From positions 1,364,001-1,428,000 of the forward strand of contig NZ_JIBE01000003.1 of assembly GCF_000620465.1 (NCBI RefSeq): a stretch of DNA of 64,000 nucleotides. Reading direction: 5' to 3'. The stretch is from Ralstonia sp. UNC404CL21Col (GTDB lineage: Bacteria; Pseudomonadota; Gammaproteobacteria; Burkholderiales; Burkholderiaceae). Below the pieces are notes generated by a model. The model was not told the DNA's origin and did not search any database. It saw only the letters and a program-made list of their open reading frames with translations. Shown here piece by piece: positions 35,082 to 44,072 of the stretch. Made by a program: the position numbers and the translations under genes. The stretch's first letter is position 1, and each line of letters begins with the position of its first letter.

Positions 35082-36095
35082 TCAGCTTGCGAAGCCCGGC
35101 GCTGCTTCGCGCACGGCGTGCTCGGCGCCGGCTGCGGGAATCGGCGCTTCCACATGCAGGCTCGTCGCTTCATCCACGCCCAGGTGCACGTTCATGCATT
35201 GCACCGCCGCACCGGCCGCGCCCTTGCCCAGGTTGTCCAGACGCGCGGTGACGACCATGCGCTCGTCCGAACCAAACACGAACAGGTCGGCGCGGTTGGT
35301 GTCGTTGGCGCCCTGCACATCGAAGAAGCCGTTGTCGAGCGTCGCAACGTTGTCAGCCGGCGCCACGCGGATGAACTGCTCGCCCTGGTAGTAATCGGCC
35401 AGCACACGGGCGATGTCCGTCGGGCTCACCTTGCGCGCCAGGTGCTGCGGGTGCAGGCCGATCGTCACGGCCAGGCCTTTGAGGAAGTTGCCGACGACCG
35501 GCGTGAAGATCGGCGCGAGGCTCAGGCGGCTCTGCACGCGCATCTCCGGCAGGTGCTTGTGCGCCAAGGCCAGCGCGTACGGGCGCGGGCTGTCGAGCTT
35601 CGGGTTATTGGCGGCCAGGTAGTCGGCGATCATGGCCTTGCCGCCGCCGCTGTAGCCGGTGAGCGAGAACGCCGTGACCGGGTAGTCGGCCGGGACGATG
35701 CCCGCATCCACCAGCGGACGCATCAGCAGCACGAACGCGCTGGCGTGGCAGCCCGGCACGGCGATGCGCTTGGTGTTGCGCAGGCGCTCGCGCTGGCCCT
35801 GGGCCAGTTCGGGCAGGCCGTAGACCCAGTCGTCCGACGTGCGGAACGCGGTGCTGGCGTCGATGATGCAGGTGTTCGGGTTGTTGACCAGCGAGACGGC
35901 CTCGCGCGAGGCGACGTCCGGCAGGCACAGGAATGCGACATCGGCGGCATTCAGGAATTTGGCGCGCTCGGCTGAATCCTTGCGCTTGTCTTCGGCGATG
36001 CGCAGCAGCTCGATATCGTCGCGCTGCGACAGATAATCGAGCAGGCGAAGGCCGGTGGTGCCTTCCTGACCGTCGACGAAAACCTTGAATGCCAT
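35082..36095 (-). CDS. argC: N-acetyl-gamma-glutamyl-phosphate reductase (type 2)
   Basis: ArgC reduces N-acetylglutamyl phosphate to the semialdehyde in arginine synthesis. The 337-residue protein opens with [19 protein letters not shown], the short-form (type 2) nucleotide-binding start, and has the active cysteine C116 in [22 protein letters not shown] and [15 protein letters not shown] are further type-2 marks. It is monocistronic here, with xthA upstream on the same strand 127 bp away. Its presence beside the catabolic arginase module 10 kb away is coincidental as far as I can see. Confidence 0.95.
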   Translation of the reverse strand: MAFKVFVDGQEGTTGLRLLDYLSQRDDIELLRIAEDKRKDSAERAKFLNAADVAFLCLPDVASREAVSLVNNPNTCIIDASTAFRTSDDWVYGLPELAQGQRERLRNTKRIAVPGCHASAFVLLMRPLVDAGIVPADYPVTAFSLTGYSGGGKAMIADYLAANNPKLDSPRPYALALAHKHLPEMRVQSRLSLAPIFTPVVGNFLKGLAVTIGLHPQHLARKVSPTDIARVLADYYQGEQFIRVAPADNVATLDNGFFDVQGANDTNRADLFVFGSDERMVVTARLDNLGKGAAGAAVQCMNVHLGVDEATSLHVEAPIPAAGAEHAVREAAPGFAS

Positions 36096-36222
36096 GGTGA
36101 TCTCGCAAAAAAACTGGGGGCCAAAGACAACGCCGGCAAGCGGTGCCGGCGCGTGAGGTTTGCATTGTAGCGGCTGACGAAGACATTTCCGCGGCAGCGC
36201 TATGAAGTGACTTTGATGCCGC

Positions 36223-37008
36223 TTACCAGTGCGGCTTCGTGTCGTAATCGATCGTCAGCGGCGCGTGGTCGCTGAACTTGATGTCCTTGAAGATCGACGT
36301 GCGGCGCGCGGTGGCGGCAATGCCCGGCGTGGCGATCTGGTAATCGATACGCCACCCGACGTTCTTTGCATACGCCTGGCCGCGATTGCTCCACCAGGTG
36401 TACTGCTCGGGGCGCTGGTCGAGCGTGCGGAACACATCCACATAGCCGACCTCGTCGAACAGCTTGGTCAGCCACGCGCGCTCTTCGGGCAGGCAGCCGG
36501 AGTTCTTCTGGTTGCCCTTCCAGTTCTTGATGTCGATTTCCTTGTGGACGATGTTGACGTCGCCGCACAGCACGACCTCGCGGCCCTTTTCGTGGCGCAG
36601 GTCCTTGAGGTGGTCCATGAACAGGTCCATGAAGCGGAACTTGGCCTGCTGGCGCTCTTCGCCGCTGGAGCCCGACGGCACGTAGACCGAGATGATCGAC
36701 AGCTTGCCGTAGCGGGCCTCGACGTAGCGGCCTTCGGCATCGAACTCGCCGTTATCGAAGCCGATGATGACCTCGTCGGGCTTGTGGCGCGTGTAGATGC
36801 CCGCGCCGCTGTAGCCCTTTTTCACCGCGTGCTGGAACACGCCGTGGTAGCCGTGCGGCGCCAGGAATTCGGGCGTCATGTCGTCTTGCGCGCATTTCAG
36901 TTCCTGCACGCAGACGAAATCGGCGTCCTGCTTGCCCATCCATTCAAAAAAGCCTTTGCTGGCAGCGGAGCGAACGCCGTTGAGGTTGGCGGAAATGATG
37001 CGTAACAT
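36223..37008 (-). CDS. xthA: Exodeoxyribonuclease III
   Basis: XthA is an AP endonuclease and 3'-5' exonuclease of base-excision repair. The 261-residue protein matches the family from [23 protein letters not shown] to the C-terminal [20 protein letters not shown] (metal ligand E), YSGAGIYTR and LCGDVNIVH (catalytic D and N) are all visible. It is divergent from pyrE with 32 bp between the start codons, so the two promoters must overlap. Confidence 0.96.
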   Translation of the reverse strand: MLRIISANLNGVRSAASKGFFEWMGKQDADFVCVQELKCAQDDMTPEFLAPHGYHGVFQHAVKKGYSGAGIYTRHKPDEVIIGFDNGEFDAEGRYVEARYGKLSIISVYVPSGSSGEERQQAKFRFMDLFMDHLKDLRHEKGREVVLCGDVNIVHKEIDIKNWKGNQKNSGCLPEERAWLTKLFDEVGYVDVFRTLDQRPEQYTWWSNRGQAYAKNVGWRIDYQIATPGIAATARRTSIFKDIKFSDHAPLTIDYDTKPHW

Positions 37009-37040
37009 GGCGGGACTTTTTTGCGGACCAGAGAAAAAAG

Positions 37041-37718
37041 ATGAGCCAAAACAGCGAGTTGCGCCAATCCTTCATCCGCTTTGCGGTGGAAGCCGGCGTG
37101 CTGTCGTTCGGGGAATTCGTGACCAAGGCGGGGCGGACGTCGCCCTATTTCTTCAACGCCGGCAAGTTTGCTGACGGCGCACTGCTGGGCCAAGTCGCGC
37201 AATTCTATGCGAAAACCCTGCTGGACTCCGGTGTCGAGTTCGACATGCTGTTCGGGCCGGCCTACAAGGGCATCACCCTGGCATCGGCCACCGCCGTGGC
37301 GCTGGCGGGCCTGGGCCGCAATGTGGGCTTCGCGTACAACCGCAAGGAAGCCAAAGACCACGGCGAAGGCGGCAGCCTGGTCGGCGCGAAGCTGCAGGGC
37401 CGCGTGGTGATCGTCGATGACGTGATCTCTGCCGGCACTTCGGTGCGCGAGTCGGTGGAGATGATTCGCGCTGCTGGCGCAACGCCGGCTGCCGTGCTGA
37501 TCCTGATGGATCGGATGGAGCGCAGCGGCAATGCGGTGGATATTGGCGAGCGCTCTGCGGTGCAGGATGTGCAGGCTCAATACGGGATGCCGGTTGTGTC
37601 GATTGCTAATCTGGACGATTTGCTGGGGTATCTGGATAACGCTGGGGACCCGGCGCTGGCTGGGTATCGTGAAAAGGCTGCGGCTTATCGGGATAAGTAC
37701 GGCGTTAGCGCGATTTGA
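37041..37718 (+). CDS. pyrE: Orotate phosphoribosyltransferase
   Basis: PyrE makes orotidine 5'-phosphate from orotate and PRPP in pyrimidine synthesis. The 225-residue protein has the PRPP motif VVIVDDVISAGTSVRES near 124-140, FGPAYKGITLA near 71-81 and AYNRKEAKDHGEGG near 97-110. All catalytic lysines of the family's flexible loop are present. It is divergent from xthA and followed by a clear terminator. Confidence 0.97.
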   Translation: MSQNSELRQSFIRFAVEAGVLSFGEFVTKAGRTSPYFFNAGKFADGALLGQVAQFYAKTLLDSGVEFDMLFGPAYKGITLASATAVALAGLGRNVGFAYNRKEAKDHGEGGSLVGAKLQGRVVIVDDVISAGTSVRESVEMIRAAGATPAAVLILMDRMERSGNAVDIGERSAVQDVQAQYGMPVVSIANLDDLLGYLDNAGDPALAGYREKAAAYRDKYGVSAI

Positions 37719-37734
37719 GCTTTTGATGTTGTGG

Positions 37735-37775
37735 AAAACCCCGGTGGATGTTGTTCGTCGGGGTTTTTGTTTTTT
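37735..37775 (+). terminator. pyrE terminator
   Basis: AAAACCCCG pairs with CGGGGTTTT across a 15-nt loop, followed by a run of T (GTTTTTTGG). It begins 16 bp after the pyrE stop codon. Confidence 0.85.
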
Positions 37776-37787
37776 GGTTTGGCCTTT

Positions 37788-37983
37788 GTTTCATCCCCTG
37801 CCGGGGCTGACTCACTTTCTTTGTCTTGCCAAAGAAAGTAAGCAAAGAAAGGCGCGCCCGAGATGGCGACCCATTCCTTGAATTTCTGTCGCAGGGAGGG
37901 AGGGGAGGCAAACTCGCTGCGCTCAGACAGCCTCCCCTCTTTTTCCTCCCTGCGACAGAAATTCAAGGCGCCATCTAGGGCAG
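37788..37983 (+). repeat. Palindromic intergenic repeat, copy 4 (forward)
   Basis: This is the cleanest copy. The outer arms CCTTGAATTTCTGTCGCAGG and CCTGCGACAGAAATTCAAGG are perfect complements and enclose a second stem (GGGGAGGC/GCCTCCCC) with the ACTCGCTGCGCTCAGACA core as loop. The 5' part has the CTTTCTTTG/CAAAGAAAG hairpin. Copy 5 follows in inverse orientation after 94 bp. Confidence 0.95.
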
Positions 37984-38031
37984 GGAAAGTCAAAGGACAA
38001 AAGCCACACCCTCGGGGCGCAAGCCCAAACG

Positions 38032-38070
38032 AAAAGGCCAACCGCACGATGGGTTGGCCTTTCTCTTTTG
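38032..38070. terminator. Terminator-like hairpin between repeat copies 4 and 5
   Basis: AAGGCCAACC and GGTTGGCCTT form a perfect 10-bp stem with a GCACGATG loop, flanked by GAAA and by TTCTCTTTTG. It sits in the 94-bp spacer between the inverted repeat copies, between the convergent ends of pyrE and the PPK2 gene. Confidence 0.75.
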
Positions 38071-38077
38071 ACGTTGA

Positions 38078-38274
38078 GCCCTTGATGGCGCCTTGAATTT
38101 TTGTGAGCGGGCGGATCAAGGAAGGAGGCTTGTCTGAGCGCAGCGAGTTTGCCTCCTTCCCCGCACGGTCACACAAATCCAAGGGGAAGTCGCCATCTCG
38201 GGCGCGCCTTTCTTTTGCTTACTTTTCTTTGGCAAGACAAAGAAAAGTGAGTCGGTCCCGGCAGGGAACGAAAG
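38078..38274 (-). repeat. Palindromic intergenic repeat, copy 5 (reverse)
   Basis: This is the reverse unit from GCCCTTGATGGCGCC to CGGCAGGGAACGAAA. It is slightly diverged from copy 4, with TTTTGTGAGCGGGCGG in place of the TTCTGTCGCAGGGAGG arm. With copy 4 it forms an inverted repeat with arms near 195 bp. Confidence 0.92.
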
Positions 38275-38318
38275 GGGGGGCGGACCACCAGCGCCAAAAT
38301 CCGACACCGCCAACCCAG

Positions 38319-39146
38319 TCACTCAATCCTCAACGCCTCAAACGCCGGATTCCCCTCCGGATACTGCGGCTTCATCCCTTCCAACACCCGCAACAAAATC
38401 TCCGCCACCATCACGTTCCGGTGCGTCTTGGAATCCGCGGGCACGACATACCAAGGGGCGTCGGGCGTCGCGGTGGCGTTGATGGCGGCCTCGTAGGCTT
38501 CCATATAGCCCTCCCAGAACTCCCGCTCTGCAATATCGGCTGGGTCGAATTTCCAGTGTTTGTGCGGATCGTCGACGCGCTCCTGCAGGCGCTGGCGCTG
38601 CTCGTCTTTCGAGATATGCAGGAAGCATTTGACGATGGTCGTGCCGGTGTCGCTCAGCATCTGCTCGAACGCGTTGATGTGCCCATAACGGCGTTTGCAC
38701 TCGGCCGCGTCGATGTCGCCGTGCACGCGCGTGATCAGCACATCTTCGTAGTGGCTGCGGTTGAAGATGACGATCTCGCCGCGCGCGGGCGTCTGGGCGT
38801 GCACGCGCCAGAGGTAGTCGTGTGCGAGTTCCTGCGGCGTCGGCGCCTTGAAGCCGACCACGCGCAGCCCCAGCGGGTCCATCGCGCGGAAGACGCCGCG
38901 CACGGTGCCGTCCTTGCCCGAGGTATCCATGCCCTGCAGGATCACCAGCACCTTGCGTCGGTGCTCGGCGTAGAGCACATCCTGCAGGGCGTCGAGCTTG
39001 GCCGAGACTTCGGCCAGGCGTGCGTTGTCGTCCGCCTTGTTGCCGGTGGAGAACGGCTTGCTAGTGGCATCCACCTTCGCGATCTTGAACTTGTTGCTGC
39101 CGTCGAAACGGTAGTCGTCAATCAGGTTCTTGCCGTTCGTGCCCAC
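38319..39146 (-). CDS. ppk2: PPK2-family polyphosphate kinase
   Basis: PPK2 enzymes use polyphosphate to phosphorylate nucleoside mono- or diphosphates. The 275-residue protein has Walker A QGMDTSGKDGTVRGVF near 70-85, FNRSHYEDVLITRVHG near 127-142 and the lid FLHISKDEQRQRLQERVDDPHKHWKF near 174-199. It is a single-domain, short form, matching class I-III enzymes; the exact substrate (AMP or ADP) cannot be read. Its end is convergent with pyrE across two repeat copies. dapF lies upstream, 46 bp from its start. Confidence 0.93.
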   Translation of the reverse strand: MGTNGKNLIDDYRFDGSNKFKIAKVDATSKPFSTGNKADDNARLAEVSAKLDALQDVLYAEHRRKVLVILQGMDTSGKDGTVRGVFRAMDPLGLRVVGFKAPTPQELAHDYLWRVHAQTPARGEIVIFNRSHYEDVLITRVHGDIDAAECKRRYGHINAFEQMLSDTGTTIVKCFLHISKDEQRQRLQERVDDPHKHWKFDPADIAEREFWEGYMEAYEAAINATATPDAPWYVVPADSKTHRNVMVAEILLRVLEGMKPQYPEGNPAFEALRIE

Positions 39147-39192
39147 GGTATCTCCTTGTTGTTCTGACGTTGCGGCAGGCGGCCGCGCGGTG

Positions 39193-40074
39193 TCAATGCG
39201 GTGCGGCAGTCAGCTTGAGTGCATCCAGGTCCAGCGTGCCTTCAAAGACGGTGGTGGCGGGGCCCGTCATCATGACCGGCTGGCCGACGCCGGCCCAGGC
39301 GATGGTCAGGTCGCCGCCATGCGTGGCCACCTTGACGGGCGAATCCAGCAGGCCGCGGCGGATGCCGGCCACCACCGCTGCGCAGGCGCCGGTGCCGCAC
39401 GCGAGCGTCTCGCCCGCGCCGCGCTCGTACACGCGCAGACGCACGGAATGGCGATCGACGATCTGCATGAAGCCCGCATTCACGCGGCGCGGAAACACGG
39501 CATGCGATTCGATCAGCGGACCGTCTCCCAGCACGGGAAAGGCTTCCGTATCGTCGACGATCTGCACGGCATGCGGATTGCCCATCGACACGGTCGACAG
39601 CCATGCAGTGCGGCCGTTGATCTGCAGCGCGTGCTGCGTGTCGTCGCCTTCAACGCGGGTGGGCAGGCCGTCGGGCAGGAACGGCAGGCGCGCCGCCTCG
39701 AACACCGGTGCGCCCATGTCGACCGTGACCTGGCCATCGTCCTGCATCGTCAACGTGGCGATGCCGTTCATGACTTCCACGCGCACGGTGCGCTTGTCGG
39801 TCAAACCGCGGTCGGTGACGAACTTGACGAAGCAGCGTGCGCCGTTGCCGCAGTGCTCCACCTCGCCGCCGTCGTGGTTGAAGATGCGGTAGCGGAAATC
39901 GACGTCGGGCCGCGTTGAACGCTCGACCAGCAGGAGCTGGTCCGCCCCCACGCCGAAGTGGCGATCGGCAATGGCAGCCCATTGCTCGGGCGTGAAGTCG
40001 ATGGGGGTCTGGATGCCGTCGAGCACGACAAAGTCGTTGCCCGCGCCGTGCATCTTGGTGAAGTGCAGTTTCAT
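39193..40074 (-). CDS. dapF: Diaminopimelate epimerase
   Basis: DapF converts LL- to meso-diaminopimelate for lysine and peptidoglycan. The protein (293 residues from ATG 40074) begins [19 protein letters not shown]. The two catalytic cysteines are in HCGNGARCF (near 73-81) and ACGTGACAA (near 227-235). The in-frame extension upstream (40075-40167) is not DapF-like. It lies downstream of the two LpxL-type genes on the same strand. Confidence 0.97.
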   Translation of the reverse strand: MKLHFTKMHGAGNDFVVLDGIQTPIDFTPEQWAAIADRHFGVGADQLLLVERSTRPDVDFRYRIFNHDGGEVEHCGNGARCFVKFVTDRGLTDKRTVRVEVMNGIATLTMQDDGQVTVDMGAPVFEAARLPFLPDGLPTRVEGDDTQHALQINGRTAWLSTVSMGNPHAVQIVDDTEAFPVLGDGPLIESHAVFPRRVNAGFMQIVDRHSVRLRVYERGAGETLACGTGACAAVVAGIRRGLLDSPVKVATHGGDLTIAWAGVGQPVMMTGPATTVFEGTLDLDALKLTAAPH

Positions 40075-40163
40075 GGCGGGCCGCACAGAGGCGGCAATGA
40101 GCGTTCGGAAAGCGCCCATTCTAAAGCGAGCCGGCCGCGGTTGCCCTGGGCCGGCTGCAGGCA

Positions 40164-41057
40164 TCAATAAATGCCCGGCATGCCCTCGGGGCGGTGCTTG
40201 AAGCGCTTGTGCACCCAGTAATACTCGGTGATGCGCGGGCGGATCGCGTCTTCAAAGAAGGCGTTCATGCGGCGCGTGTCGGCGGTCAGGTCGCCGGTGG
40301 GGTAGTTCTCCCACGCGGGCAGGATGCGCAGCGCGTAGCCTTCGTAGTTGGGCAGGATCTCGGTGTACATCGGCACGACCTTGGCGCCGGTCATCGACGC
40401 CATGCGCGGAATGGCGTTGAGCGTGAGCGCCGGCACGCCGAAGAACGGCACGAACTCGGAGTCGCGCTCGCCGAAATCCATGTCCGAGATGAGCTGCAGC
40501 GCCTCGCCGCGCTTGATGGTGCGCATGATCTGGCGGATGTTTTCGTTGCGCGACACCATGGTCGCGCCAAAGCGGCTGCGCAGCGCCTTGATGGCGTCAT
40601 CGAGCACCGGGTTCGCCATGCGCGTGTACAGCGAACAGCCCGCGTTGCCGACGTGCGTGCGCAGGTAGTCCGTCAGCGCCAGGGCGCCGATCTCCACGCC
40701 CGACAGATGCAGCGTCACGAGAATGTGCGGCTGGCCGTGCAGCGCCGGCAGGTTGGCCTGGTCGTCGATCTTCACCACGCGCATCAGGCGCTTTTCCGAT
40801 GCGAACCAGGCAAACGAGCGCTCGGCAAAGCTGCGGAAAACCTTGCGGAAAACGTCGTGCGCCATGGCTTCGCGCTCGGCTTCCGACTTCTCGGGAAAGC
40901 ACGCGCGCAAATTGGCCAAGACCACGCGGCGGCGGCCGTTGGGAATGCGGTACAGCAGACCGCCAAGGCCTTCGCCAAAACGCGCGACGAAACCGTAGGG
41001 CAGGAAGGACAGCAGCCACAAGAAGCCGAGTCCGAGTTTGGCAGAGAAACGTTCCAT
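40164..41057 (-). CDS. LpxL/HtrB-type lipid A acyltransferase 1
   Basis: These inner-membrane enzymes add secondary acyl chains to lipid A from acyl-ACP. The 297-residue protein from ATG 41057 has an N-terminal membrane segment ([15 protein letters not shown]) and the catalytic HxxxxE in [12 protein letters not shown] (near 121-132). [16 protein letters not shown] and [14 protein letters not shown] are family marks. It starts 13 bp after the end of a second, related gene, suggesting a two-gene operon; the pair may act at different positions of lipid A. Confidence 0.9.
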   Translation of the reverse strand: MERFSAKLGLGFLWLLSFLPYGFVARFGEGLGGLLYRIPNGRRRVVLANLRACFPEKSEAEREAMAHDVFRKVFRSFAERSFAWFASEKRLMRVVKIDDQANLPALHGQPHILVTLHLSGVEIGALALTDYLRTHVGNAGCSLYTRMANPVLDDAIKALRSRFGATMVSRNENIRQIMRTIKRGEALQLISDMDFGERDSEFVPFFGVPALTLNAIPRMASMTGAKVVPMYTEILPNYEGYALRILPAWENYPTGDLTADTRRMNAFFEDAIRPRITEYYWVHKRFKHRPEGMPGIY

Positions 41058-41070
41058 AAAGGCAGCAGTG

Positions 41071-41919
41071 TCAGGCAGCGGGCGGAGCTTCCGCGCCCTT
41101 GGGATGCTTGTAGCGGTTATAGCCCCAGAGATATTGCGTCGGCGCCACGGCAATCAACCGCTCGATGGCGGCGTTGATGCGCGTGGCGGCCTGCGTGGCG
41201 TCTTCGGGCAGGTCGCCGATCTCCTCCACGTGCAGCCGGTAGCCCGCACCGCGCGGCAGCCGTTCGGCAAACAGCGCCACCACCGGCGCGCCTGTCAGGC
41301 GATGCAAGCGGTGCACCAGCGTCATCGTATAGGCCGGCTTGCCGAAGAACGGCGCCCATACGCCTTCACCGCCGGTGGGCGTCTGGTCGGGCAGGATGCC
41401 GATGGCCTCGCCGCGCTTGAGTGCGCGCACCAGCATGCGCACGCCGCGCGGGTCTGCGGGGGCCATGTGCATGTTCGGCCCCGTGCGCATGTGTTCGATC
41501 CAGGCGCGCAGGCTTTCCTTGCGCGGCGGCTTGAACAGCGATGTGACGGGATGCTCGCTTGCGTAAGCCTGCGGCAGCACCTCGAAGCAGCCCAGATGCG
41601 GCGTGAGGAAGATCAGGCCGCGCCCGTCTGCCAGCGCGCGCTCAATGGTGGATCGGCAGACATCGAACAGGTGCGGCGCAACCTGCGCCCCGTTCTTGCG
41701 CACCCAGAAGTACGGCATCTCAAACACCATGCGGCCGGCGGAGCGCCCAGCCTCTTTGAGCATGGCGGGGGTGACGTCGGGATAGGCGTGGCGGAAGTTG
41801 GCGATGAGCCGGTCGTGATAGCGGCCGGGCACCTGGGCGGCCAACGCTCCCAGCCAGCCGCCCAGCGCCTGCAGCACTGACAGGGGCAGGCGTGAAAACA
41901 GCCAGTAGAGGAAGGTCAT
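41071..41919 (-). CDS. LpxL/HtrB-type lipid A acyltransferase 2
   Basis: A 282-residue paralogue of the next gene. The N-terminus is hydrophobic (FLYWLFSRLPLSVLQALGG). The catalytic HxxxxE is in TPHLGCFEVLPQ near 106-117. LPDQTPTGGEGVWAPFFGKPAYT and QYLWGYNRYKHPKG are typical of the family. It is divergent from metK with about 240 bp between, and precedes acyltransferase 1 by 13 bp. Confidence 0.9.
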   Translation of the reverse strand: MTFLYWLFSRLPLSVLQALGGWLGALAAQVPGRYHDRLIANFRHAYPDVTPAMLKEAGRSAGRMVFEMPYFWVRKNGAQVAPHLFDVCRSTIERALADGRGLIFLTPHLGCFEVLPQAYASEHPVTSLFKPPRKESLRAWIEHMRTGPNMHMAPADPRGVRMLVRALKRGEAIGILPDQTPTGGEGVWAPFFGKPAYTMTLVHRLHRLTGAPVVALFAERLPRGAGYRLHVEEIGDLPEDATQAATRINAAIERLIAVAPTQYLWGYNRYKHPKGAEAPPAA

Positions 41920-42005
41920 GCGTGCGTACGCTGCAATGTGTTGGTCGCAGTCGACAGGGGAGCAGGGTCTTGGCAGGCCTTGCTGCGGCCAAGAAAAGTG
42001 CCGCG

Positions 42006-42011
42006 TATAAT
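42006..42011 (+). promoter_or_regulatory. -10 element of the metK promoter
   Basis: A perfect TATAAT. A TTGCTG at 41980 could be the -35 but the spacing of 20 is long. Transcription should start near 42018, which places the first hairpin of the leader at the very 5' end of the RNA. Confidence 0.6.
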
Positions 42012-42016
42012 AGCGC

Positions 42017-42150
42017 GATTCGCCGAGTTAACTGACAACTTGCGGGGCGAATCCTTGCTTGGCCACAAACCTCGGCAAGGTTGCTAAATACCGCTAAAGC
42101 GTCGCCGGCCGTGGCTTAACGGATTGGCAACGTGATAGCCAATCTGGAGC
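42017..42150 (+). ncRNA. Structured metK leader, candidate cis-regulatory RNA
   Basis: About 140 nt lie between the inferred transcription start and the metK start, and most can fold. Stem 1 is GATTCGCC (42017-42024) with GGCGAATC (42046-42053). Stem 2 is CTTGC (42054-42058) with GCAAG (42075-42079). Its loop holds GCCAC (42062-42066), which can pair with GTGGC (42111-42115), an H-type pseudoknot arrangement. Stem 3 is GATTGGC (42122-42128) with GCCAATC (42138-42144), ending one base before the GGAG ribosome site. The gene product makes SAM, so feedback is plausible. I do not recognise any of the named SAM or SAH riboswitch classes. Confidence 0.45.
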
Positions 42151-42158
42151 TAACAGCC

Positions 42159-43349
42159 GTGTCAAACGACTTCCTCTTCACCTCGGAGTCGGTCTCCGAG
42201 GGCCATCCCGACAAGGTCGCCGACCAGATTTCCGACGCCATCCTGGACGCCATCCTCGCCCAGGACAAATATGCGCGCGTCGCTGCAGAAACGCTGTGCA
42301 ACACCGGCCTGGTGGTGCTGGCGGGTGAAATCACCACGTCGGCCAACGTCGATTACATCCAGGTCGCGCGTGAAACCATCAAGCGCATCGGCTACGACAA
42401 CACCGACTACGGCATCGACTACAAGGGCTGTGCCGTCCTCGTCGCTTACGACAAGCAATCGCCGGACATCGCGCAGGGTGTCGACCGCGCATCGGACGAC
42501 TACCTGAACCAGGGCGCCGGTGACCAGGGCCTGATGTTCGGCTACGCGTGCGATGAAACGCCCGAACTGATGCCCTTCCCGATCTACTACGCGCATCGCC
42601 TGGTCGAGCGCCAGTCGCAACTGCGCCGCGACGGCCGCCTGCCCTGGCTGCGCCCGGACGCCAAATCGCAGGTGACCGTGCGTTATGTGAACGGCAAGCC
42701 GCACAGCGTGGATACCGTGGTGCTGTCCACCCAGCACGCGCCGGAAATGTCGCAAGAGGCCATCCGCGAAGCCGTGATCGAAGAGATCATCAAGCCGGTG
42801 CTGCCGTCGCACATGCTGGCCGACACCAAGTACCTGGTGAACCCGACCGGCCGCTTCGTCATCGGCGGTCCGCAAGGCGACTGCGGCCTGACCGGCCGCA
42901 AGATCATCGTCGACACGTACGGCGGCGCAGCCCCGCACGGCGGCGGCGCGTTCTCGGGCAAGGACCCGTCGAAGGTCGACCGCTCGGCCGCGTACGCCGC
43001 GCGCTACGTGGCCAAGAACGTGGTGGCCGCTGGCCTGGCGCGCCAATGCCAGGTGCAGGTCAGCTACGCGATCGGCGTGGCTCGCCCGATCAACATCACG
43101 GTGTACACGGAAGGCACGGGCGTGATCCCGGACGACCAGATCGCCAAGCTCGTGCACGAGCATTTCGACCTGCGTCCGAAGGGCATCGTGCAGATGCTGG
43201 ACCTGCTGCGCCCGGTCTACGAAAAGACTGCCGCGTACGGTCACTTCGGCCGCGAAGAGCCGGAGTTCAGCTGGGAAGCCACCGACAAGGCCCTGCTGCT
43301 GCGCGAAGCAGCCGGCCTGGCTGGCGAGCCGGCCAAGGCGTTTGCCTGA
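42159..43349 (+). CDS. metK: S-adenosylmethionine synthase
   Basis: MetK makes SAM from methionine and ATP. From GTG 42159 the protein is 396 residues, starting [30 protein letters not shown] lies 9 bp before. A longer frame from a GTG at 42132 would add nine residues but overlaps stem 3 of the leader. [45 protein letters not shown] and [19 protein letters not shown] are the signature stretches. The gene is alone between its leader and tandem terminators. Confidence 0.97.
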   Translation: MSNDFLFTSESVSEGHPDKVADQISDAILDAILAQDKYARVAAETLCNTGLVVLAGEITTSANVDYIQVARETIKRIGYDNTDYGIDYKGCAVLVAYDKQSPDIAQGVDRASDDYLNQGAGDQGLMFGYACDETPELMPFPIYYAHRLVERQSQLRRDGRLPWLRPDAKSQVTVRYVNGKPHSVDTVVLSTQHAPEMSQEAIREAVIEEIIKPVLPSHMLADTKYLVNPTGRFVIGGPQGDCGLTGRKIIVDTYGGAAPHGGGAFSGKDPSKVDRSAAYAARYVAKNVVAAGLARQCQVQVSYAIGVARPINITVYTEGTGVIPDDQIAKLVHEHFDLRPKGIVQMLDLLRPVYEKTAAYGHFGREEPEFSWEATDKALLLREAAGLAGEPAKAFA

Positions 43350-43370
43350 GCCAGCACTGGCGCCAAAGAG

Positions 43371-43397
43371 AAACCGCCCTTCGGGGCGGTTTTTTTG
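43371..43397 (+). terminator. metK terminator
   Basis: AAACCGCCC, loop TTCG, GGGCGGTTT, then a run of T. It lies 21 bp after the metK stop. Confidence 0.92.
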
Positions 43398-43408
43398 TCT
43401 GCCTGCCA

Positions 43409-43444
43409 AGAAAAAAGCCGCCCCGAAGGGCGACTTCTTTTTTC
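43409..43444 (-). terminator. Terminator for the minus-strand lipoprotein genes
   Basis: On the minus strand a TCGCCC/GGGCGG stem with a TTCG loop is followed by TTTTTTC. It is convergent with the metK terminator and 22 bp beyond the stop of the first lipoprotein gene. Confidence 0.85.
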
Positions 43445-43466
43445 TACCCTGCACATGCGGTGCGCG

Positions 43467-44072
43467 CTACTGCCTCGCAACAGCGGCACGGAACGCGGCA
43501 TCGTCGAGCAACACGCCGACCAGCTTGCGGTAGAGCGCTTCATATTGCCCTGCCGCCTGTGGAATCGCCGACACGCCCATGAACGGAGAATCCCACGAAG
43601 CCTCGGTACGCAATGCGCGGTCGTAGCGCACGGCGCCAGCCCGCGTCACCACAAACCTTGCTGCCAGCGAGGCTTTGCCAGTCCCCACGGGTGCTTCGAC
43701 GGAGCTGTCGAGCAGCGTGCCGGTAATGACTGCATCGGAACGCGCATCCAACAGGCCTGCCGACTGCAACTCGACGCGCAAGGTTTCCCGCAGGTATTGG
43801 GCAAAGGAGCCCTCCACCGGCGAGCGCACTGTGTTGCTGCGAATGCTGACGCCCTTATCCATACTCGCCGATTGCGCGGCATCCAGTGAGAAGCGGCCCA
43901 CCTCGACCGGGCCGATGGCAGGGCTACCGCTGCGCAGTTTCGCTGCGTTCTCGATAGTCGGCTTGGGCGGCGTCATCGGCATTTCGGCGCAGCCCGCCAG
44001 CAGCGAGGCGGCCGCGAGCAACGCCGCCCACAGTGCACGCGTCATTCCGGAATCAGTTGAACGCGGCGTCAT
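43467..44072 (-). CDS. Predicted outer-membrane lipoprotein A, unknown function
   Basis: The 201-residue protein has a lipoprotein signal (MTRALWAALLAAASLLAGC). The mature part has no domain I recognise; it contains VEGSFAQYLRETLRVELQSAGLLD and GTLLDSSVEAP, reminiscent of proteins that measure a periplasmic component or form pilus-like assemblies, but this is weak. The start at ATG 44072 has AGGA upstream and overlaps the end of lipoprotein B by 20 bp; ATG 44045 would give a tidier signal. The two lipoproteins share an organisation (signal, then a variable domain with a C-terminal AAF/AFN ending) and may be partners. Confidence 0.75.
   Translation of the reverse strand: MTPRSTDSGMTRALWAALLAAASLLAGCAEMPMTPPKPTIENAAKLRSGSPAIGPVEVGRFSLDAAQSASMDKGVSIRSNTVRSPVEGSFAQYLRETLRVELQSAGLLDARSDAVITGTLLDSSVEAPVGTGKASLAARFVVTRAGAVRYDRALRTEASWDSPFMGVSAIPQAAGQYEALYRKLVGVLLDDAAFRAAVARQ

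Noticed and set aside
42017-42150. Known SAH or SAM-II riboswitch at metK
   Set aside because: The conserved core sequences that I remember for these classes are not present; only the pseudoknot arrangement is similar.
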